Positions 61,666 to 64,000 of a DNA stretch of 64,000 nt are shown piece by piece. A program made the translations under genes and the position numbers. The notes below the pieces were generated by a model that was not told the DNA's origin, did no database searches, and was given only the letters and a program-made list of their open reading frames with translations. Source of the DNA: Phytophthora colocasiae (taxonomy: Eukaryota > Oomycota > Peronosporomycetes > Peronosporales > Peronosporaceae); assembly GCA_018806915.1 (NCBI GenBank), contig JAGKQI010000047.1:1-64000 (forward strand). Reading direction: 5' to 3'. Position 1 is the first letter of the stretch. Each line of letters opens with the position of its first letter.

Positions 61666-62489
61666 ATGGAAACGAAAGGGAGCGAAGAACTAGTTGCGTA
61701 TGGAGAGAGCTCCACCACTGGCATCAGCAGCCGCAAGTTAGGCATAGCCCTTGCTCATGTTTCAGCTCAGGCTCACGACATTACAGCTTGTCAAGTCCAG
61801 CTGCACGCCAACCAGCAGCTTCAAGCTCGGCAACAGCAGCTGTACACAGAGTCGGAAGTGCAGAAAGCACGTGCCGAAGCCGAGTCGAGAACCCAGGCGC
61901 TTGCTGACATGATACAAGCTTCACACATTGACCCAGTAGCCCTTGAGCAGCATGTGAACTCCAAGTTGGAGTCAGCGATCTCGGCCGCAAATGACGTCGC
62001 GCAGAGCCAGGCACGGGTGGTTGCTGAGGCCCATGCTGCCCAGCAAGCTCAAGTCAGTGATTTACGGGTGGCCGAAGCATTCAAGCAGTTTGAAGCCCAG
62101 CTGCATGCAAGCATAGAGGAGCAGATTCGTGGGCTATTGACGGCTCATATGGACCTAGTTGCAGCGGCGATCAGGCTAGGGATTGCCCAACAAGGACAAG
62201 AAATCATGGCTCATGTAAAGCACCAACTAGAAGACTTTCAACAGCTCACTACAGCTCAAGTCGGACAAGCTAAAAGTTGTGCAGAGAGGAAGGCAAAAAC
62301 AATTGTGCGCCGCCATTACGCAGAAGAGTACAAAGCTCATGAAGAGATCAAGACCTCGTTACTGCAGCTCATCGAGGAAAGCAAGTTGTCTGCGGTTAAG
62401 ATCGCAGCGCAACGTGCTGAAGAGATGGTGAAACCGTTAAACCCCCAGCTTGGTGGTCCAGTTACGACTTACAGTCCAACGAACGCTTT
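61666..62489 (+). pseudogene. Ala/Gln-rich coiled-coil protein, cut off by an LTR
   Basis: ATG in a good context (CAACATGG). About 275 residues remain: a short polar N-terminus, then long heptad-like helices rich in Ala, Gln, Glu and Arg (QLHANQQLQARQQQLY; EVQKARAEAESRTQALADM). A calmer part (IRGLLTAHMDLVAAAIRLG) and a basic patch (AERKAKTIVRRHYAEEY) follow. No enzyme motif, signal peptide or membrane segment is visible. The frame runs into the LTR at 62490, and the last 29 codons before its stop are LTR sequence. It could be the Gag of another retroelement, which fits coiled coils and a basic patch, or a host gene. No relative is recognised. Confidence 0.5.
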
Positions 62490-62949
62490 TGTAATGGGTC
62501 TACCTAGACCTATTAGGTGGCGTACACGTGCGCTTACGTGTATGAGGAAGCGTGCAAGTAGATTAGACTTAATTTAAGTATACTTATTTAAATAAGTATA
62601 ATTAAATCAAATATAACTAAATTAAACTGCAAAATACCGTAAAATGAGAACTGTTATTGAATTTGGCATAAGCCAATTATGGACCTCCTAAAACTGTTTG
62701 TTATCTATTTCTAAAGGGTCTGCCAACGTGTGGTTGGCAGAAACTCTGCTCAGTGATTGGTAGAAATCCGTTACTTTCTACCAATAATATGCACAAATGC
62801 ACACGAACCACCCAATAATGTGGTTCGCCCATGTATCCTTTGGTGTGTACAGCACACCAAGGTCTGAGGCCCATTTCCAACCTCTAACAGTTATCCTAAC
62901 TGTTAGAGTTACAAGTGGTACTACCACTTGTACGTGTAACCCCGTTACA
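62490..62949 (-). repeat. 3' LTR, 460 bp
   Basis: On the minus strand it starts TGTAACGGGGTTACACG and ends GACCCATTACA, so it has TG...CA ends and a 9-bp terminal inverted repeat with one mismatch. Nearly every segment forms an inverted repeat, including 62579-62600, 62719-62741, 62756-62785, 62882-62908 and 62911-62931. Confidence 0.8.
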
Positions 62950-62959
62950 CCATCCCCCC
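62950..62959 (-). promoter_or_regulatory. Polypurine tract
   Basis: Minus strand GGGGGGATGG immediately before the LTR start TGTAACGG. It is the expected primer site for plus-strand DNA synthesis in LTR elements. It contains one T. Confidence 0.6.
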
Positions 62960-63050
62960 GTTAAGATTCGACGTATCGGTCTCGATACGTCAATCAACAG
63001 AACTTGACAAGACCGTCAAGTTCCCAAGAGAAATCCGAGTTCATTTCGCA

Positions 63051-63512
63051 ATGGACTCGCCAACGCCCACGTCTCCGTCCGCTACTGCGGACGCGCAAGC
63101 CTCACCTGCTGCCTCTGCAGCAGGAACAACGACCTCAGCAGTGCTCACTAGCACTGCTGCTTCCAGCGGTCCGACAGAGAAGCTCTCTGTCACCAAGTAC
63201 CATGCTCTCCATAAGGAGAAGCACGAGAAGAAGAAGTCTTCTTCTCTAGCAGAGATTAAGAATCCTGCTGTCCCTCTCAAAGAACTCTTTGGAGAGGACT
63301 ACGAAGACATCCTCGACTACGATGAGGATGTCGAGGAGGGGGAGGTTGATGTCAAGGCTCCCGCTCCCGTGTCTTCGTCCGAAGACACGTCAGACCCACC
63401 CGTGGGATCTCGACGACCTCGTGTTGAGGCCTCGGACGCTTCAAGCTCGAAGCGTCCGCGCAGTGATGATGAAGCGTCCCCCATGTCGAGGGCGCTTACT
63501 GCACCGCACTGA
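63051..63512 (+). CDS. Antisense reading frame in the 3' region of the gypsy element
   Basis: ATG at 63051, 153 codons, opposite to pol. The N-terminus is rich in Ser, Thr, Ala and Pro (SPSATADAQASPAASAAGTT). The middle is basic then acidic (HALHKEKHEKKKSSSLAEIK; EDILDYDEDVEEGEVDV), followed by a Ser/Arg-rich part with KRPRSDDEAS. After its stop a similar protein style goes on in other frames (TPWMPTEAEIHDRFGAS at about 63530; then TESDLLGYTVVRVPDHIKEL from about 63610, open to the window end), as if two frameshifts had occurred. It then overlaps the 3' end of pol on the other strand. Plant Tat-type gypsy elements are known to carry antisense frames in this place; relation is not shown. It may also be an accident of the inverted-repeat structure, or a Gag if the orientation call is wrong. 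Confidence 0.4.
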   Translation: MDSPTPTSPSATADAQASPAASAAGTTTSAVLTSTAASSGPTEKLSVTKYHALHKEKHEKKKSSSLAEIKNPAVPLKELFGEDYEDILDYDEDVEEGEVDVKAPAPVSSSEDTSDPPVGSRRPRVEASDASSSKRPRSDDEASPMSRALTAPH

Positions 63513-63735
63513 TCCGCCAGTGCGCACGCCATGGATGCCTACTGAGGCGGAGATCCATGACCGGTTCGGTGCTAGTGCACCACCGAACAACCCTTGGCAA
63601 CACGTCTCACCGAAAGTGATCTTCTGGGGTACACGGTCGTCCGTGTACCCGATCACATCAAGGAGCTCCGTGGTCGTATTGTGCCACGCGAAGCTCCGAG
63701 TGCTGTGGCTGACCGCAGCACTCCTCGTGCAGGGC

Positions 63736-64000
63736 TTAATCCTGCAAGTTATGGTGGGCTTCGTACGCCCTCACCATTTCCGGAACGTCCTCCATCAGGA
63801 CGTTCCGCGGCTCCCATGTATCTCGATGGGGAGGAAATCCTCTCCAACGAATACGAAAACGAACCCCTTGAGAGTTCGTTCTCTTATGAGCCACAATCCG
63901 CTCCACAATCCAGCGGATCGCTCCACGCGCGTCGCGCAACGGCGGCGGAGGGGGTGGGAACACTCCCTCCGCATGGTCAACGCTATGACCATGACGATCG
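63736..64000 (-). CDS. Pol C-terminus with chromodomain (partial, continues beyond window)
   Basis: Minus strand, open from the window edge to TAA at 63736-63738. After a proline run (FPPPPPPLRDARGAIRW) the chromodomain reads IVERIVAHKR, FRIRWRGFPPHRDTWEPRNV and MEDVPEMVRAYEAHHNLQD. This has the pattern W.G.PP..DTWEP..., with the aromatic residues expected for a methyl-lysine cage. In chromoviral Ty3/gypsy elements this domain ends the integrase and guides insertion to marked chromatin. No frameshift in the visible part. Confidence 0.8.
   Translation of the reverse strand, partial: DRHGHSVDHAEGVFPPPPPPLRDARGAIRWIVERIVAHKRTNSQGVRFRIRWRGFPPHRDTWEPRNVLMEDVPEMVRAYEAHHNLQD

Larger units (their letters stand above)
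62719..63992. other. Chain of about 39 short inverted repeats, one per 33 nt
   Basis: Consecutive, mostly non-overlapping hairpin-forming repeats with stems of 6-12 bp and loops of 2-9 nt, often 4. Perfect stems of 9 bp or more: 62719-62741, 62756-62785, 62882-62908, 62911-62931, 62970-62991, 63000-63023, 63136-63159, 63225-63246, 63306-63332, 63368-63389, 63433-63458, 63627-63650, 63781-63807; also 62579-62600 to the left. Near-perfect: 63273-63297, 63698-63723 (11 bp, one G-T), 63945-63972 (12 bp, one G-T). They run through the LTR, the antisense frame and the chromodomain codons alike. Confidence 0.9.
62490..64000 (-). mobile_element. Ty3/gypsy chromovirus-type retrotransposon, 3' end (continues beyond window)
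   Basis: In minus-strand order: chromodomain end of pol, a 3' region of about 790 bp, a polypurine tract and a 460-bp LTR. Orientation rests on the chromodomain and on GGGGGGATGG directly before the LTR; in the + direction no TGG-type primer site follows the LTR. The whole segment is packed with short inverted repeats (separate entry). It interrupts the coiled-coil frame. The target duplication (candidate GCTTT, 62485-62489) cannot be verified because the other end is outside the window. Confidence 0.8.

Noticed and set aside
62490..63512. LTR as 5' LTR followed by Gag on the + strand
   Set aside because: No TGG-type primer site follows the LTR in + direction, whereas GGGGGGATGG precedes it on the minus strand and the chromodomain is on the minus strand. 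Kept only as an alternative in the antisense-frame entry.

Overview
The window looks like repeat-rich nuclear DNA of an oomycete (Peronosporales-like). The basis is the transposon families and their sequence style (pogo, PIF/Harbinger with a Myb/SANT partner, hAT, Tc1/IS630-like, a Ty3/gypsy chromovirus), short GT-AG introns of 68-86 bp, and an intron-containing tRNA-Tyr with the eukaryotic C1-G72 pair. The assignment is inference; no species is claimed. I see no intact protein-coding host gene.

Layout. (1) 1-8990: about 13 badly scrambled units of roughly 690 bp, each a degraded copy of the array unit in the opposite orientation (tRNA-like sequence on +). Damage is mostly small deletions and T-to-C changes, it differs in each unit, and it stops abruptly at about 8990. 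An uncorrected fold-back long read at an assembly edge explains this better than old decay. (2) 8991-50828: a near-perfect tandem array, mean period 807 bp, with 52 copies of tRNA-Tyr(GUA) on the minus strand. Each gene is 104 bp with a 31-nt intron that can fold as a hairpin. A 9-bp minisatellite behind each tRNA changes composition from left to right. (3) 50829-60180: a graveyard of DNA transposons. It holds a PIF/Harbinger transposase pseudogene (+) facing a Myb/SANT-like partner pseudogene (-), a 2039-bp pogo-like element with 25-bp terminal inverted repeats and a TA target duplication, two hAT pieces in opposite orientation, a bZIP-like scrap, a frame-broken unrecognised gene and a truncated Tc1/IS630-like transposase. 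(4) 60181-62489: non-coding DNA, then a coiled-coil Ala/Gln-rich reading frame cut off by an LTR. (5) 62490-64000: the 3' end of a minus-strand Ty3/gypsy element (chromodomain end of pol, about 790 bp of 3' region with an antisense reading frame, polypurine tract, 460-bp LTR).

The two strongest signals are the tRNA-Tyr satellite and the gypsy element. From the LTR to the window end the latter is a chain of short inverted repeats, about one every 33 nt, running through both the LTR and the coding sequence. By eye this property begins at the LTR boundary. It is far above chance and I know of no description of it.
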